Assembly: GCA_024682035.1 (NCBI GenBank)
Contig: JAIKZS010000165.1
Coordinates: forward strand, 1 to 56,453
Source of the DNA: Bacteroidaceae bacterium
GTDB taxonomy: Bacteria; Bacteroidota; Bacteroidia; Bacteroidales; Bacteroidaceae
Reading direction: 5' to 3'
Length of the DNA: 56,453 bases
The position numbers were made by a program, and so were the translations under genes. Positions 36,532 through 47,800 of this stretch are shown here, one piece after another. Below the pieces are notes generated by a model, which was not told where the DNA came from, made no database searches, and saw only the letters and a program-made list of their open reading frames with translations. Numbering within the stretch: the first letter of the stretch is position 1; each line of letters starts with the position of its first letter.

Positions 36532-38379
36532 TTATTCAACGGTTACACTTTTAGCAAGGTTCCTTGGCCGATCCACATCTTTGCCCTTGCACACAGCAAT
36601 ATGGTAGGCAAGCAACTGCAAAGGAATGGAAGCAATGAGTGGCTGGAAACATTCCAGTGTATCGGGTAATTCTATAACATAATCAGCCAGTTTACTGATT
36701 TGTTCATCCCCCTCAGTCACCAAAGCGGTAACCCTGCCACCACGCGCACGTACTTCTTGAATGTTGCTAATTACCTTATCATATAATCTATCGCGAGTAG
36801 CAATGACGAACACCGGCATTTCTGAGTCTATAAGGGCAATAGGACCGTGTTTCATTTCTGCAGCAGGATATCCTTCGGCATGAATATAGCTGATTTCCTT
36901 CAATTTCAATGCCCCCTCCAATGCCACAGGATAATTATATCCTCGACCCAGATACAAGCAGTTTTTAGCATAGGTGAAAATAGGCGCAAGCTGCTCTATC
37001 TGTTTGTTCGTCCGCAAAGCCAACTCTAATTTTTCAGGAATACTGGCCAATTCCTTTATCATTTCTTGATACATAGCAGCAGGAATTGATTTGCGTTCTT
37101 GTGCCAAACATAAAGCCAACATTGACAAAGTCGTTACTTGTCCTGTAAAAGCTTTGGTAGATGCCACCCCGATTTCAGGGCCTACATGAATATACACACC
37201 TGTTTGGGTCTGACGTGGGATGCTGGCCCCAATAGCATTACAAACGCCAAACACGAATGCTCCAGATTTGCTTGCCAACTCTATGGCAGCCAATGTATCG
37301 GCCGTTTCGCCACTTTGTGAAATGGCTATCACCACATCGTCAGGGAAAATCACAGGATTTCTATAGCGAAATTCTGAAGCATATTCCACTTCTACAGGAA
37401 TACGACACAGACTTTCAAATAATTGTTTACCAATTAATCCTGCATGCCAACTGGTACCACAGGCTACAATGATAATGCGACGAGCGTTTATCAACTTTTC
37501 TCGATAGTCAATAACGGCTGAGAGCGAAATACGATTACTTTCCACATTGATTCTGCCTCGCATACAATCTCGCAAGCATTCAGGCTGTTCAAAAATTTCT
37601 TTTAACATGAAATAAGGATATCCTCCTTTTTCCAATTGTCCCAAAGAGACATCTATCTGTTTTACTTTGGGTTGCTGTGTCTCATTATCCTTGTTGACCA
37701 TCTTCAGTGTTTTTCCATACTGCAAGACAGCTATATCACCATCGTTCAGATAGACTACTTTATCTGTATATTCCGCAATAGGACTTGCATCTGATGCCAA
37801 ATAATAATCATGGTCTTTTCCTAATCCCACCACCAATGGCGAACTCTGACGGGCACAGACAATCGTATCAGGATGTTCACGGTCAAGGATGGCAATAGCA
37901 TAGGCTCCTATCACCTGATGAAGAGCCACCTGAACAGCCTCTAATAAATCCAGCTCATTACTTTGCATGATATACTCGATAAGCTGTACCAAGACCTCAG
38001 AATCGGTAACACTCCTGAATTGTACACCTCTGTCTATCAATTTCTCTTTCAGGGTGATGTAATTCTCTATAATACCATTATGAATTAACGCCAACCGACC
38101 AGATGCTGACACATGGGGATGGGCATTCTTACTACTGGGTTCACCATGAGTGGCCCAACGCGTATGCGCAATTCCAATCGTACCAGTGGTGTCTTTCTCA
38201 TCACAGAATGCCACCAAATCATCAACTTTTCCTTTCGTCTTATAAATGTTCAATTCGCTTTGAACATTTATCATGGCTACACCAGCACTGTCATATCCAC
38301 GATATTCCAGTCTTTTCAATCCGCTTATCAAAATCGAATAAGCATTCTTTTTTCCTACATATCCAACGATTCCACACAT
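36532..38379 (-). CDS. glmS: glutamine-fructose-6-phosphate aminotransferase
   Basis: A 615-residue enzyme for the first step of UDP-GlcNAc synthesis: fructose-6-phosphate plus glutamine gives glucosamine-6-phosphate. The class II glutaminase has Cys2 (MCGIVGYVG), RLEYRGYDSAG and HTRWATHG. Two SIS domains follow (about 290-425 and 460-600), with VACGTSWHAGL, AISQSGETADTL and the C-terminal YPAAEMKHGPIALID. The C-terminal DRPRNLAKSVTVE is the fixed family ending. It starts 11 bases after the truncated carB stop. No glmS ribozyme was seen upstream; the short gap leaves no room. Confidence 0.97.
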   Translation of the reverse strand: MCGIVGYVGKKNAYSILISGLKRLEYRGYDSAGVAMINVQSELNIYKTKGKVDDLVAFCDEKDTTGTIGIAHTRWATHGEPSSKNAHPHVSASGRLALIHNGIIENYITLKEKLIDRGVQFRSVTDSEVLVQLIEYIMQSNELDLLEAVQVALHQVIGAYAIAILDREHPDTIVCARQSSPLVVGLGKDHDYYLASDASPIAEYTDKVVYLNDGDIAVLQYGKTLKMVNKDNETQQPKVKQIDVSLGQLEKGGYPYFMLKEIFEQPECLRDCMRGRINVESNRISLSAVIDYREKLINARRIIIVACGTSWHAGLIGKQLFESLCRIPVEVEYASEFRYRNPVIFPDDVVIAISQSGETADTLAAIELASKSGAFVFGVCNAIGASIPRQTQTGVYIHVGPEIGVASTKAFTGQVTTLSMLALCLAQERKSIPAAMYQEMIKELASIPEKLELALRTNKQIEQLAPIFTYAKNCLYLGRGYNYPVALEGALKLKEISYIHAEGYPAAEMKHGPIALIDSEMPVFVIATRDRLYDKVISNIQEVRARGGRVTALVTEGDEQISKLADYVIELPDTLECFQPLIASIPLQLLAYHIAVCKGKDVDRPRNLAKSVTVE

Positions 38380-38390
38380 ATATTATTATT

Positions 38391-40085
38391 TTAAAGATAA
38401 GTCAAATATTGGTAATTGGTTTGAGCAGGATACTCTGCTGCAAGAGTATCTATCTGATTTACAACGGGCAATATTCCCAATTCCTTTCGCCATTTACGAA
38501 TTGTCAAACCAGCATCTTCCATCTTCATGTTCATTTCCAGATTTAAAGCACGGGCAATTTGGAAATCAGAGAACCCATACACTTTAGCGTCGTATAACAA
38601 TTCCATGAAATCAGGCGATTCCAAGCACTCCATCATTTCTGATGGTTCCATATAAGTCATCATATCAGAGAGATATGCAAACTCACGCAAGCGGTTGTTG
38701 ATATCAACTATATGCTTTAGCTTTTGCAGGAACCAACCATCAATCTTTGTCGCATCATGAATCTTCTCAATGCTATACCCTGCCTGAATGGCTTGAGAAA
38801 CAACAAAAATTCGCGTATCGGTAGCATGTAATAACGCATCATGAATATCAGTCACGCTCAATTCTTTATTATCTACAAAACCATGCATACCTTGACCAAT
38901 CATACGTAGTCCTTTTTGCAAGGCTTCTTCGAAAGTACGACCAATAGCCATGACCTCCCCTACACTTTTCATCGACGACCCTAACTCATGGTTTACGCCA
39001 TGAAATTTAGTCAGATCCCAACGGGGAATCTTGCACACCACATAATCGAGTGCTGGTTCAAAAAAAGCAGAGGTTGTTTTAGTTACCGAATTTTTCAATT
39101 CAAAGAGTCCATAGCCCAATCCAAGTTTTGCAGCCACGAAAGCTAACGGATAACCTGTAGCTTTCGAAGCCAAAGCCGAAGAACGACTGAGACGGGCATT
39201 TACTTCAATAACATAATAGTCTTCAGATTGTGGGTCTAACGCATACTGCACATTACATTCCCCTACAATACCGATATGACGAATAATTTTTATGGCTAAC
39301 GCACGCAACTTATGATACTCCGCATTGCTCAACGTCTGACTGGGTGCCACAACTATCGACTCACCCGTATGAATGCCCAAGGGGTCGAAGTTCTCCATAT
39401 TACATACAGTAATGCAGTTATCATAACCATCGCGCACCACTTCGTATTCAATTTCTTTCCATCCTCTCAAAGATTTCTCCACCAATACTTGAGGTGAGAA
39501 AGAGAAAGCTTCTTCGGCTTGCGTCAACAATTCTTCTTCGTTATCACAAAATCCTGAGCCCAAGCCACCTAATGCATAGGCAGCACGCAGAATAACAGGA
39601 AATCCTAATTCGATGACCGCCTCTTGCACTTCTTCAATAGTACTGCAAGCATGACTTTTTATGGTCTTCACTCCTATTTCATCAAGTCGCTTTACAAAAA
39701 GTTCACGATCTTCAGTATCAATGATGGCCTGAACAGGAGTACCTAATACTTTCACATTATATTTCTCAAGCACACCACGCTTGAAGAGTTCTACTCCACA
39801 ATTGAGTGCGGTTTGTCCGCCAAAAGAAAGCAAAATACCATCAGGCCGTTCTTTTTCAATCACACGTTCCACAAAATCGGGGCGAACGGGCTGGAAATAT
39901 ACCTTATCTGCTACATCTTTTGAGGTTTGCACGGTGGCTATATTAGGATTGATAAGCACAGACTGAATACCTTCTTCTTTCAGCGCCTTAAGCGCCTGTG
40001 CTCCACTATAGTCAAACTCCCCAGCCTGACCAATCTTCAAGGCGCCACTCCCTAACAATAATACTTTTTTTACCTCTTCCATCAT
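38391..40085 (-). CDS. carB: carbamoyl-phosphate synthase large subunit, N-terminal half only
   Basis: A 564-residue protein matching only the first half of CarB (normally about 1070). It has the N-terminal preATP-grasp ([26 protein letters not shown]), the first ATP-grasp ([55 protein letters not shown]) and the oligomerisation region to [21 protein letters not shown]. It stops there; full-length homologues continue into the second synthetase half and the allosteric domain. Only 11 bases separate the stop from glmS, so the second half is not present as a shifted or split gene here. The carA stop overlaps the start by 4 bases. Possible readings: an active homodimer of one half, a partner half elsewhere, or a deletion that abolished the gene. 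Confidence 0.85.
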   Translation of the reverse strand: MMEEVKKVLLLGSGALKIGQAGEFDYSGAQALKALKEEGIQSVLINPNIATVQTSKDVADKVYFQPVRPDFVERVIEKERPDGILLSFGGQTALNCGVELFKRGVLEKYNVKVLGTPVQAIIDTEDRELFVKRLDEIGVKTIKSHACSTIEEVQEAVIELGFPVILRAAYALGGLGSGFCDNEEELLTQAEEAFSFSPQVLVEKSLRGWKEIEYEVVRDGYDNCITVCNMENFDPLGIHTGESIVVAPSQTLSNAEYHKLRALAIKIIRHIGIVGECNVQYALDPQSEDYYVIEVNARLSRSSALASKATGYPLAFVAAKLGLGYGLFELKNSVTKTTSAFFEPALDYVVCKIPRWDLTKFHGVNHELGSSMKSVGEVMAIGRTFEEALQKGLRMIGQGMHGFVDNKELSVTDIHDALLHATDTRIFVVSQAIQAGYSIEKIHDATKIDGWFLQKLKHIVDINNRLREFAYLSDMMTYMEPSEMMECLESPDFMELLYDAKVYGFSDFQIARALNLEMNMKMEDAGLTIRKWRKELGILPVVNQIDTLAAEYPAQTNYQYLTYL

Positions 40086-41185
40086 CCTAACATTTTTACA
40101 AATTCGTCAAATAAGAATTCCGTATCCACTGGTCCGCTGCAAGCTTCTGGATGAAATTGTGCCGACATCCATGGTTTTGTTTTATGACGTATTCCCTCGT
40201 TGGAACCATCGTTCATGTTAACGAATAAAGGTTCCCAATCAGCAGGCAATGTGGTTGCATCTACTGCATAACCATGATTTTGGGAGGTAATAAAGCAACG
40301 CGTAGTACCTACTTGCTGTACAGGCTGGTTGTGCGAGCGATGCCCATATTTTAGTTTGTAAGTCCGCGCTCCTGCAGCTTTGGCCAAAAGCTGATTACCC
40401 AGACAAATCCCCATGCATGGTCTGACATTTTCGTGAGCAAGAAAAGTACGAATATTTTGAACCGTTGCCTCGCATAGATTAGGATCACCCGGACCATTGG
40501 CCAAAAACAGCCCATCAAAGTCAAGCGAATTGAAATCGTAATTCCAAGGCACACGCACCACCTCAATGCCACGATTAATCAGACAACGAATGATGTTGGC
40601 CTTAACGCCACAATCCACCAACACGACACGTTTGGAGGATGAAGTGAATGGTTTACTTTCTGGATGATAAGTGATTACTTCCTGACAACTGACCTTTTCC
40701 ACCCAATTAACAGTACTATAATCCACCATATTACACTGCTCATCCTCGCATCTATCCACCACTATTTTACCCATCATGACACCATGCTCCCTTAACAACA
40801 TGGTCAATCGGCGTGTATCAATGCCCGTCAAAGCAGGCACGCCTTCGCGTTTTAGCCACGCATCCAGCGACTCTTTTGCATGCCAGTGCGAAAAAGTCGC
40901 ACTATAATCAGCCACGATCAATGCCGATACATGAATCCGGTCAGACTCCATCAGCGCAGGTAGGCCATTCTCCAATATGGCTGTTGACGGCACACCATAA
41001 TTACCCACCAGCGGATAGGTCATCACCAACATCTGCCCTGCATAACTTGGGTCTGTAAGACTCTCGGGATAGCCCGTCATGGCCGTATTAAACACCACTT
41101 CCCCATATTGGTTCCCGATGGCACCAAAAGCCCAACCGTTGAACACAGTACCGTCATCAAGCATAAGTCTTGCTGGTTTCTTCAT
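40082..41185 (-). CDS. carA: carbamoyl-phosphate synthase small (glutaminase) subunit
   Basis: A 367-residue protein supplying ammonia from glutamine to CarB for carbamoyl phosphate (arginine and pyrimidine synthesis). The N-terminal CPSase small-chain domain reads [17 protein letters not shown] and [15 protein letters not shown]. The C-terminal class I amidotransferase has nucleophile Cys261 ([14 protein letters not shown]), SQNHGYAVD and [10 protein letters not shown] for the His/Glu residues. It appears intact and standard in length. It is one base downstream of the purF-like gene and overlaps carB by 4 bases, so it is translationally coupled to the half-length large subunit. Confidence 0.96.
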   Translation of the reverse strand: MKKPARLMLDDGTVFNGWAFGAIGNQYGEVVFNTAMTGYPESLTDPSYAGQMLVMTYPLVGNYGVPSTAILENGLPALMESDRIHVSALIVADYSATFSHWHAKESLDAWLKREGVPALTGIDTRRLTMLLREHGVMMGKIVVDRCEDEQCNMVDYSTVNWVEKVSCQEVITYHPESKPFTSSSKRVVLVDCGVKANIIRCLINRGIEVVRVPWNYDFNSLDFDGLFLANGPGDPNLCEATVQNIRTFLAHENVRPCMGICLGNQLLAKAAGARTYKLKYGHRSHNQPVQQVGTTRCFITSQNHGYAVDATTLPADWEPLFVNMNDGSNEGIRHKTKPWMSAQFHPEACSGPVDTEFLFDEFVKMLG

Positions 41186-41186
41186 C

Positions 41187-42965
41187 TTATAATTGCATTT
41201 TTAATACTTCTTCTACATAATTTACAAAGGCCTGATTCACCATACGAATGCCACCTGGAGTAGGATAATAACCCGTGAAATACCAATCGCCCATGTGATG
41301 AGGACAAGCAGTGTGCAAGCCCTCGATGCTTTGATAGACCAACTCGACAGGAGCTTGCATCCCTGTGGGACGCAGTATTTCTACGATCTTCCGATTGATT
41401 TCTTCCACGGTAAAAGAGGCGTAAATGGCTCTAACATAGTTAACCGGAATAACATCCGAACCCTGAGAGCCAACGGCTTCTTTACAATTTCGATACGTAT
41501 CAGCTATGAGTTGTTGCTTGCCATGCTCTTTAATCAAGGAAATGGCAGCACGGAATGCACAAAGTTCTTCCAGACGCGACATATCAATGCCATAGTAGTC
41601 AGGATAACGAATTTGAGGGGAACTCGACACCATGACAATTTTCTTAGGATGCAAACGATCCAGTATCTTGAAAATACTCTCTTTCAACGTTGTGCCACGA
41701 ACAATACTGTCATCAATGATCACAAGGTTATCCTCATAAGGAATCAGTGAGCCATAAGTAATATCATATACATGAGCAGCTAAATCATTGCGTTCTGTTC
41801 CTTCCGTGATAAAAGTGCGAAGCTTGATGTCTTTCCAAACCACTTTCTCTATACGCACCTCATTGTTCAGTCGGCGTAACCCATCGGTCATTCCATAAAA
41901 GGCTACTTCTGCCGTATTGGGGATATACGAAAAAACGGTATGGGCTATATCCCCATCGATGGCTCGCATGATAGCAGGTGTCAATTGCTCCCCCAATTGT
42001 TTGCGTTCAATATAAATATCTCTATCTGAACCTCGACTGAAATAGATTCGTTCAAAGCTACATGCTGAAGATGGATGATTGGTAAGCGACACCTTCTGCT
42101 CTAGTATCTGTTCTTTTTTAATGGTTCCATCTTTGTGGACTAACAATGACTGTCCTGGCAACAGCTCGACAATATCCTCTGCCTGCAAGTCAAAGGTCGT
42201 CTGAATAACAGGTCGTTCACTGGCCACTACCACCACTTCCTCGTTTTGATAATAAAATGCAGGACGAATGCCCCAAGGATCACGAACGGCAAACATCTCA
42301 CCCGAACCGGTAAGTCCACACATCACATACCCACCATCGTAATGTGGCATCGTAGTTTTCAGCACATTGGCCATTTCCACATGGTCATCAATATAGCGAG
42401 TAATGTCTATCCCTTCCAATCCTTTGCTTTGCGCCTCGACATAAAGTCTTTCCACCTCACGGTCCAGTCGGTGCCCCATCAATTCAAGTGTGATATATGA
42501 GTCGCCATATACACGTGGCGATTGACCATGCTCTGTCAAAAAACGAAAAACCTCGTCAATGTTGGTCATGTTGAAATTGCCACACAGACAGAGGTTTTTA
42601 GCTCGCCAGTTATTTCGACGCAAAAACGGGTGCACATATTGCAAGCCACTTTTACCTGTAGTCGAATAGCGCAAATGCCCCAAGTAAAGTTGCCCAGCAA
42701 ACGATTTGTCCACCTGCTTGAAAATTTCGGTAATCGCATCTTTCCCCACCGCTCGTTCTCGAAACATATACTCCTCACCTGCCGGTGCATCAAGATTGAC
42801 ACAGGCCATGCCTGCTCCCTCTTGCCCCCGATTGTGCTGTTTCTCCATCAGCAAATAAAGCTTGTTCAGTCCATAGCGCCATGTGCCGTACTTTTGTTCA
42901 TAATACGACAACGGCTTCAGCAGACGAATCATTGCCACTCCACACTCATGCTTCAGTTGTTCCAT
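41187..42965 (-). CDS. amidophosphoribosyltransferase-like protein (long PurF homologue)
   Basis: A 592-residue class II amidotransferase fused to a PRTase domain, like PurF, but about 90-120 residues longer than ordinary PurF. The nucleophile is Cys8 (EQLKHECGVAMI), meaning a 7-residue propeptide must be removed, as in PurF of Gram-positives. HNRGQEGAGM and HLRYSTTG are glutaminase motifs. The PRPP loop is NLVIIDDSIVRGTTLKES. Extra sequence includes the N-terminal insert LSYYEQKYGTWRYGLNKLYLLMEKQ and a C-terminal tail ending in DWYFTGYYPTPGG. Bacteroidetes generally carry such a long form besides a canonical PurF, so its exact acceptor is uncertain. It overlaps pyrG by 20 bases and is one base from carA. 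Confidence 0.82.
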   Translation of the reverse strand: MEQLKHECGVAMIRLLKPLSYYEQKYGTWRYGLNKLYLLMEKQHNRGQEGAGMACVNLDAPAGEEYMFRERAVGKDAITEIFKQVDKSFAGQLYLGHLRYSTTGKSGLQYVHPFLRRNNWRAKNLCLCGNFNMTNIDEVFRFLTEHGQSPRVYGDSYITLELMGHRLDREVERLYVEAQSKGLEGIDITRYIDDHVEMANVLKTTMPHYDGGYVMCGLTGSGEMFAVRDPWGIRPAFYYQNEEVVVVASERPVIQTTFDLQAEDIVELLPGQSLLVHKDGTIKKEQILEQKVSLTNHPSSACSFERIYFSRGSDRDIYIERKQLGEQLTPAIMRAIDGDIAHTVFSYIPNTAEVAFYGMTDGLRRLNNEVRIEKVVWKDIKLRTFITEGTERNDLAAHVYDITYGSLIPYEDNLVIIDDSIVRGTTLKESIFKILDRLHPKKIVMVSSSPQIRYPDYYGIDMSRLEELCAFRAAISLIKEHGKQQLIADTYRNCKEAVGSQGSDVIPVNYVRAIYASFTVEEINRKIVEILRPTGMQAPVELVYQSIEGLHTACPHHMGDWYFTGYYPTPGGIRMVNQAFVNYVEEVLKMQL

Positions 42966-44559
42966 TGATACAAGCTTTTACAAACGACATAAACAACGGA
43001 TGTGGATGCAACACCGTTGAAGAATATTCAGGATGGAATTGGGTGCCGATATACCACCTCAGAGATGGAATCTCAACAATTTCCACCAAATTTGCAGCCG
43101 GATTAATGCCCACGCACTTCATGCCCTTGGCCGCAAATGCCTCCTGATAGGCATTGTTGAATTCATAGCGATGCCTGTGTCTTTCTTTGATGAGCGAATC
43201 CTTATCATAGGCTTTCCACGTTTTACTACCTTCCACCAATTCACAGTCATAGCTTCCCAAACGCATGGTGCCACCCATCTGTGTAATACTCTTTTGTTCC
43301 TCCATCAAATCAATGACATTATGTGGGGTCTTGGCATCCATCTCGCAACTATTGGCATCTTTATATCCCAACACATTACGGGCAAATTCAATGACCATCA
43401 TCTGCATGCCCAAGCAAATGCCAAAGGTAGGAATATTATGAGTCCTGGTATATGCTGCTGCCATGATCTTCCCGTCAATGCCTCGTTTTCCAAAACCCGG
43501 ACAAATAACCACGCCTGCCATACCGTTCAGTTTTTCTGCAATGTTATCCTGTGTAATATGCTCACTGTTCACAAAAACGGCTTTCACTTTTCGGTCGTTA
43601 TAAGTGCCTGCATGAGCCAGACTCTCAATGATACTTTTGTAGGCATCTTGCAGGTCATATTTGCCCACCAAGGCTATTCTTATCTCTTTGGTAGCCGATT
43701 TCCTTCGGCTTAAGAAATTGCACCAAGGACCTAATTCGGGTTTCGGACAGTTTTCTATGCCCAATTTATTTAACAGGATCGTATCCAACCCTTGTTGCTG
43801 CATATTCACAGGCACCTCATAAATACTGGGCAAATCCTGACTTTGTATAACGGCTGCTACATCCACGTTGCAGAAGTGAGCCACTTTTTGTCGCAATTCG
43901 TCACTCAATGTATGTTCCGTTCGCAACACCAATATTTCTGGTTGAATGCCCAAACCCTGCAACTGTTTCACACTGGTTTGCGTAGGTTTGGTTTTCAGTT
44001 CGCCAGCAGCTGCCAAATAAGGAACATAGGTAAGATGCACATTAATAGCGCGTTGAGGTCCTAATTCCCATCGCAGCTCACGAATGGCTTCCAAAAAAGG
44101 CTGACTCTCTATGTCGCCAATGGTGCCACCAATCTCAGAAATAACGAAATCCAACGGTTGTTTGGTGGCATTCAGCAACATGCGTCTCTTTATCTCATCT
44201 GTAATATGAGGGACCACCTGAATAGTCTTGCCCAGGTAATCGCCACGTCTTTCCCGCTCAATGACACTCTGATAAATACGCCCAGTAGTCACACTATTGT
44301 CACGCGTGGTTTCTATGCCAGTAAATCGTTCGTAGTGACCCAAATCCAAATCTGTTTCCATGCCGTCAGCTGTCACATAGCATTCGCCGTGTTCATAGGG
44401 ATTCAATGTACCTGGGTCTATATTGATGTAAGGATCAAATTTCTGGATGGTAATCCTAAATCCTCTGGCCTGCAATAGTTTACCCAACGATGCGGAGATA
44501 ATACCTTTCCCCAACGATGATGCTACGCCTCCAGTGATAAATATGTACTTTGTATCCAT
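42946..44559 (-). CDS. pyrG: CTP synthase
   Basis: A 537-residue enzyme that aminates UTP to CTP using glutamine and ATP. The N-terminal synthetase domain starts MDTKYIFITGGVASSLGKG with the P-loop, then KFDPYINIDPGTLNPYEHGECYVT. The C-terminal class I amidotransferase has Cys382 (GICLGMQMMVIEFARN) and QFHPEYSS. The start is the ATG at 44559; the frame extends 11 codons upstream without homology. It is the first gene of the six-gene minus-strand array. The 301-bp divergent control region shared with gltB lies upstream, with a -7 box at 44610-44603. Confidence 0.97.
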   Translation of the reverse strand: MDTKYIFITGGVASSLGKGIISASLGKLLQARGFRITIQKFDPYINIDPGTLNPYEHGECYVTADGMETDLDLGHYERFTGIETTRDNSVTTGRIYQSVIERERRGDYLGKTIQVVPHITDEIKRRMLLNATKQPLDFVISEIGGTIGDIESQPFLEAIRELRWELGPQRAINVHLTYVPYLAAAGELKTKPTQTSVKQLQGLGIQPEILVLRTEHTLSDELRQKVAHFCNVDVAAVIQSQDLPSIYEVPVNMQQQGLDTILLNKLGIENCPKPELGPWCNFLSRRKSATKEIRIALVGKYDLQDAYKSIIESLAHAGTYNDRKVKAVFVNSEHITQDNIAEKLNGMAGVVICPGFGKRGIDGKIMAAAYTRTHNIPTFGICLGMQMMVIEFARNVLGYKDANSCEMDAKTPHNVIDLMEEQKSITQMGGTMRLGSYDCELVEGSKTWKAYDKDSLIKERHRHRYEFNNAYQEAFAAKGMKCVGINPAANLVEIVEIPSLRWYIGTQFHPEYSSTVLHPHPLFMSFVKACINGTTEA

Positions 44560-44602
44560 TCTACTATTTGTACTTCCTTTTATATACCTCATGTTTTGCC
44601 CA

Positions 44603-44636
44603 CAAAATTAATTCAATCTGATATTAACAACGCAAA
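44603..44636 (-). promoter_or_regulatory. promoter candidate for the pyrG-asnB array
   Basis: Minus-strand TAATTTTG at 44610-44603 is an exact TAnnTTTG match. TTG at 44630-44628 (17-base spacer) or TTTG at 44636-44633 (22-base spacer) could be the -33 box. It is 44 bases before the pyrG ATG. Confidence 0.55.
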
Positions 44637-44646
44637 AATGCATTCA

Positions 44647-44713
44647 TTTTGTTCCTACATTTTGAACAAAAATAACAATGTGTAACCACAGCTATCCGAT
44701 TAGTGTAACACTA
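44647..44713. promoter_or_regulatory. operator-like palindromes in the pyrG/gltB control region
   Basis: TTTTGTTC (44647-44654) and its exact complement (44664-44671) are separated by 9 bases. A second palindrome, TAGTGT-A-ACACTA, is at 44701-44713. The heptamer GTGTAAC occurs at 44680-44686 and 44703-44709. The first lies just upstream of the pyrG -33 box. They look like repressor sites, but the regulator is not identifiable. Confidence 0.4.
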
Positions 44714-44789
44714 TAACAAAAAGCATGATGATAAACTTCAATTTGTAAGAAAGCACAAAATTCTAGGATAAAAAAGGACAGCAAAGGCT

Positions 44790-44819
44790 TTTGGGTTCAA
44801 AATATTTGTATTATTTTTG
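44790..44819 (+). promoter_or_regulatory. promoter of the gltB operon
   Basis: The -33 box TTTG is at 44790-44793 and the -7 box TATTTTTG at 44812-44819, with an 18-base spacer. It is 41 bases before the gltB ATG. Confidence 0.75.
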
Positions 44820-44860
44820 CCGAAAATTATGAGCAAAGTGAAAGTGATTAAAAAGATAAT

Positions 44861-47800
44861 ATGACAAAACGTAAGTTTCAAAATCAAGAACTAGGGCTCT
44901 ACCAAAGTGATTACGAGCATGACGCATGTGGTGTTGGCATGATCGTGAATATCCACGGCAACAAGAGTCATGAACTAGTTGATAATGCCCTGCGCGTATT
45001 GGAAAACATGCGACACCGTGGTGCAGAAGTTGGCAAAGATGGTGACGGCGCAGGCATTATGATTCAGATACCCCACGAATTTATATTGTTACAGGGCATC
45101 CCCGTACCTGAAAAGGGGAAATATGGCACAGGATTGGTATTTCTTCCTAAAGACGAACAGGCACAGCAGGAAATCCTGAGCATCATGATAGAGGAAATTG
45201 AGCGTGAAGGTTTGCAATTAATGCACCTCAGAAACGTTCCTACCAACCCTGCGTGCTTGGGCAACGCTGCCCAAAGTACCGAACCTTCTATCAAACAATT
45301 ATTCATTACGGGGGTGAGCGATGATAAGGTGGAAGCCTTTCCTCGCACCTTATATATTATAAGGAAGAAAATTGAACGACGCATTGACCACAAAGATTTC
45401 TATATATGTTCGTTGAGTAATACTAATATCGTTTACAAAGGAATGCTGTCAAGTATTCAGGTCAGACAGTATTATCCTGACTTAACGAATCCTTATCTTA
45501 CAAGCGGATTGGCGCTGGTTCACTCACGATTCAGCACAAATACATTTCCTACATGGAGCTTGGCCCAGCCCTTCCGCTTGTTAGCGCACAACGGCGAAAT
45601 CAATACCATTCGTGGCAATCGTGGATGGATGCAGGCCAGAGAAAGTGTGTTGTCAAGTGAAGCATTGGGCGATGCAAAGGCCATATCGCCTATTATCCAA
45701 GAGGGTATGTCGGACTCTGCATCACTTGATAATGTACTGGAATTCTTCTTGATGTCTGGCTTATCACTTCCTCATGCCATGAGTGTGTTGATTCCTGAAT
45801 CGTTTAACGACAAGAATCCTATTAGCGAAGACTTGAAGGCTTTTTATGAATATCATTCTATTCTGATGGAGCCTTGGGATGGCCCTGCTGCTTTGTTGTT
45901 CTCTGACGGACGCTTTGCTGGTGGTATGTTGGACCGAAACGGACTTCGTCCTGCTCGATATACCATCACGAAGAACGATACCATGGTGGTGGCGTCTGAG
46001 GTGGGTGTGATGGATTTTGACCCTACCGAGATTGCCGAAAAGGGTCGCTTGCAACCTGGAAAGATTTTACTCATTGATACACAGGAAGGTAAGATTTACT
46101 ACGATGGTGAAATCAAGCAACAATTGGCCAATGAGCATCCTTATCGTCAGTGGCTCAGTACGAATCGCATCCAATTGGAGAAGTTAAAAAGCGGACGCCA
46201 TATTGACAATGCAGTTACCGACCTGTTAAAGCGGGAAGTGATGTTTGGCTACGGACAAGAAGATATTGCTTCTACCATCATTCCGATGGCTATCAACGGA
46301 CAAGAGCCTACGGCCTCAATGGGTAATGACACGCCTTTGGCAGTGCTTTCTGATAAACCGCAGACTTTCTTCAATTATTTCCGTCAGCAATTTGCCCAGG
46401 TAACCAATCCTGCCATCGACTCCATTCGCGAAGAATTGGTGATGTCGTTAACGGAATACATTGGTCGTGTAGGTACGGGCATCTTGAATCCTGATGAAAC
46501 AAACTGCAAAATGGTGCGTTTGCCTCATCCTATACTGAACAACACGCAACTTGACATACTATGTAATATAAGGTATAAGGGATTTAACACCATTAAATTG
46601 TCGATGACATTCAATGGTGCCAAGGGTACTGATGGTCTGAGGGAAGCGCTTGATGCCTTGTGCCATCAGGCCGAAAAGAGTGTAGATGAAGGTTATAATT
46701 ATATCATTTTGAGCGATCGTGATGTAGATGCCGAGCACGTGGCCATCCCTTCATTGTTGGCCGTATCGGCAGTACACCATTATTTAATCAATGCAGGTAA
46801 GCGCGTACAAACGGCTTTGATTGTTGAAAGTGGTGAAATTCGTGAAACCATGCATGCTGCGCTGCTATTAGGCTATGGGGCAAGCGCACTTTGTCCTTAC
46901 ATGACCTTTGCTATTTTGGCCGATTTGGTGAACCAGCACAAGATACAGCAGGATTACGAAACGGCTGAGAAGAATTACATCAAGGCGGTGAAGAAAGGAC
47001 TGTTTAAGATCATGGCCAAGATGGGCATCTCTACCATCCGTTCTTATCGTGGTGCCAAGATTTTCGAGAGTATCGGCTTAAGCGAGGGTTTACTGAAAAC
47101 TTATTTTGGTACTGAGGTGAGTACCATTGGTGGCATCGGACTGGAGAGGATTGCTCATGATGCCATTGCCATGCACCAAAATGCTTTTGGGAAGAGTCAG
47201 ATTACCACTTTCTTGCCTAACATCGGACAATTTCATTGGCGCAAAGACGGTATCCAGCATGCCTGGAACCCTGCTACCATTGCCACGTTGCAATTGGCCA
47301 CCCGAACTGGCAATTATGCCAAGTTCAAGGAATTTTCCAAGTTGGTTGATGCCAAAGAGCATCCTATCTTCATCCGCGACTTTATGGGATGGAAGAAGCA
47401 TCCTATCAACATCGACGAGGTAGAGCCTGTGGAAGAGATTGTTAAGCACTTTGTTACGGGAGCCATGAGTTTTGGTGCCTTAAGCAAGGAAGCCCACGAA
47501 GCCATTTGTTTGGCGATGAACAAATTGGGTGCTCGTTCCAACACGGGTGAAGGGGGTGAGGATGCCGAACGTTTTCATAGTGCATACGATGGCATCAGTC
47601 TGTGCTCAAAGACCAAGCAAATAGCATCTGGCCGTTTTGGTGTGACCACAGAATATTTGGTGAATGCCGAAGAAATACAAATCAAGGTGGCACAAGGTGC
47701 CAAGCCTGGTGAAGGCGGACAATTACCTGGTTTTAAGGTGAATGAGGTAATAGCGAAGACGCGTCACTCTATCCCAGGCATCAGTCTGATATCGCCTCCA

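Noticed and set aside
38380-38390. Frameshift or split carB
   Set aside because: Only 11 bases lie between the carB stop and the glmS ATG, so no second half remains in another frame at this site.
38103-38546. 147-residue plus-strand frame across the glmS/carB boundary
   Set aside because: It is antisense to two well-supported genes and has low-complexity content (His/Ser/Tyr-rich), typical of shadow frames.
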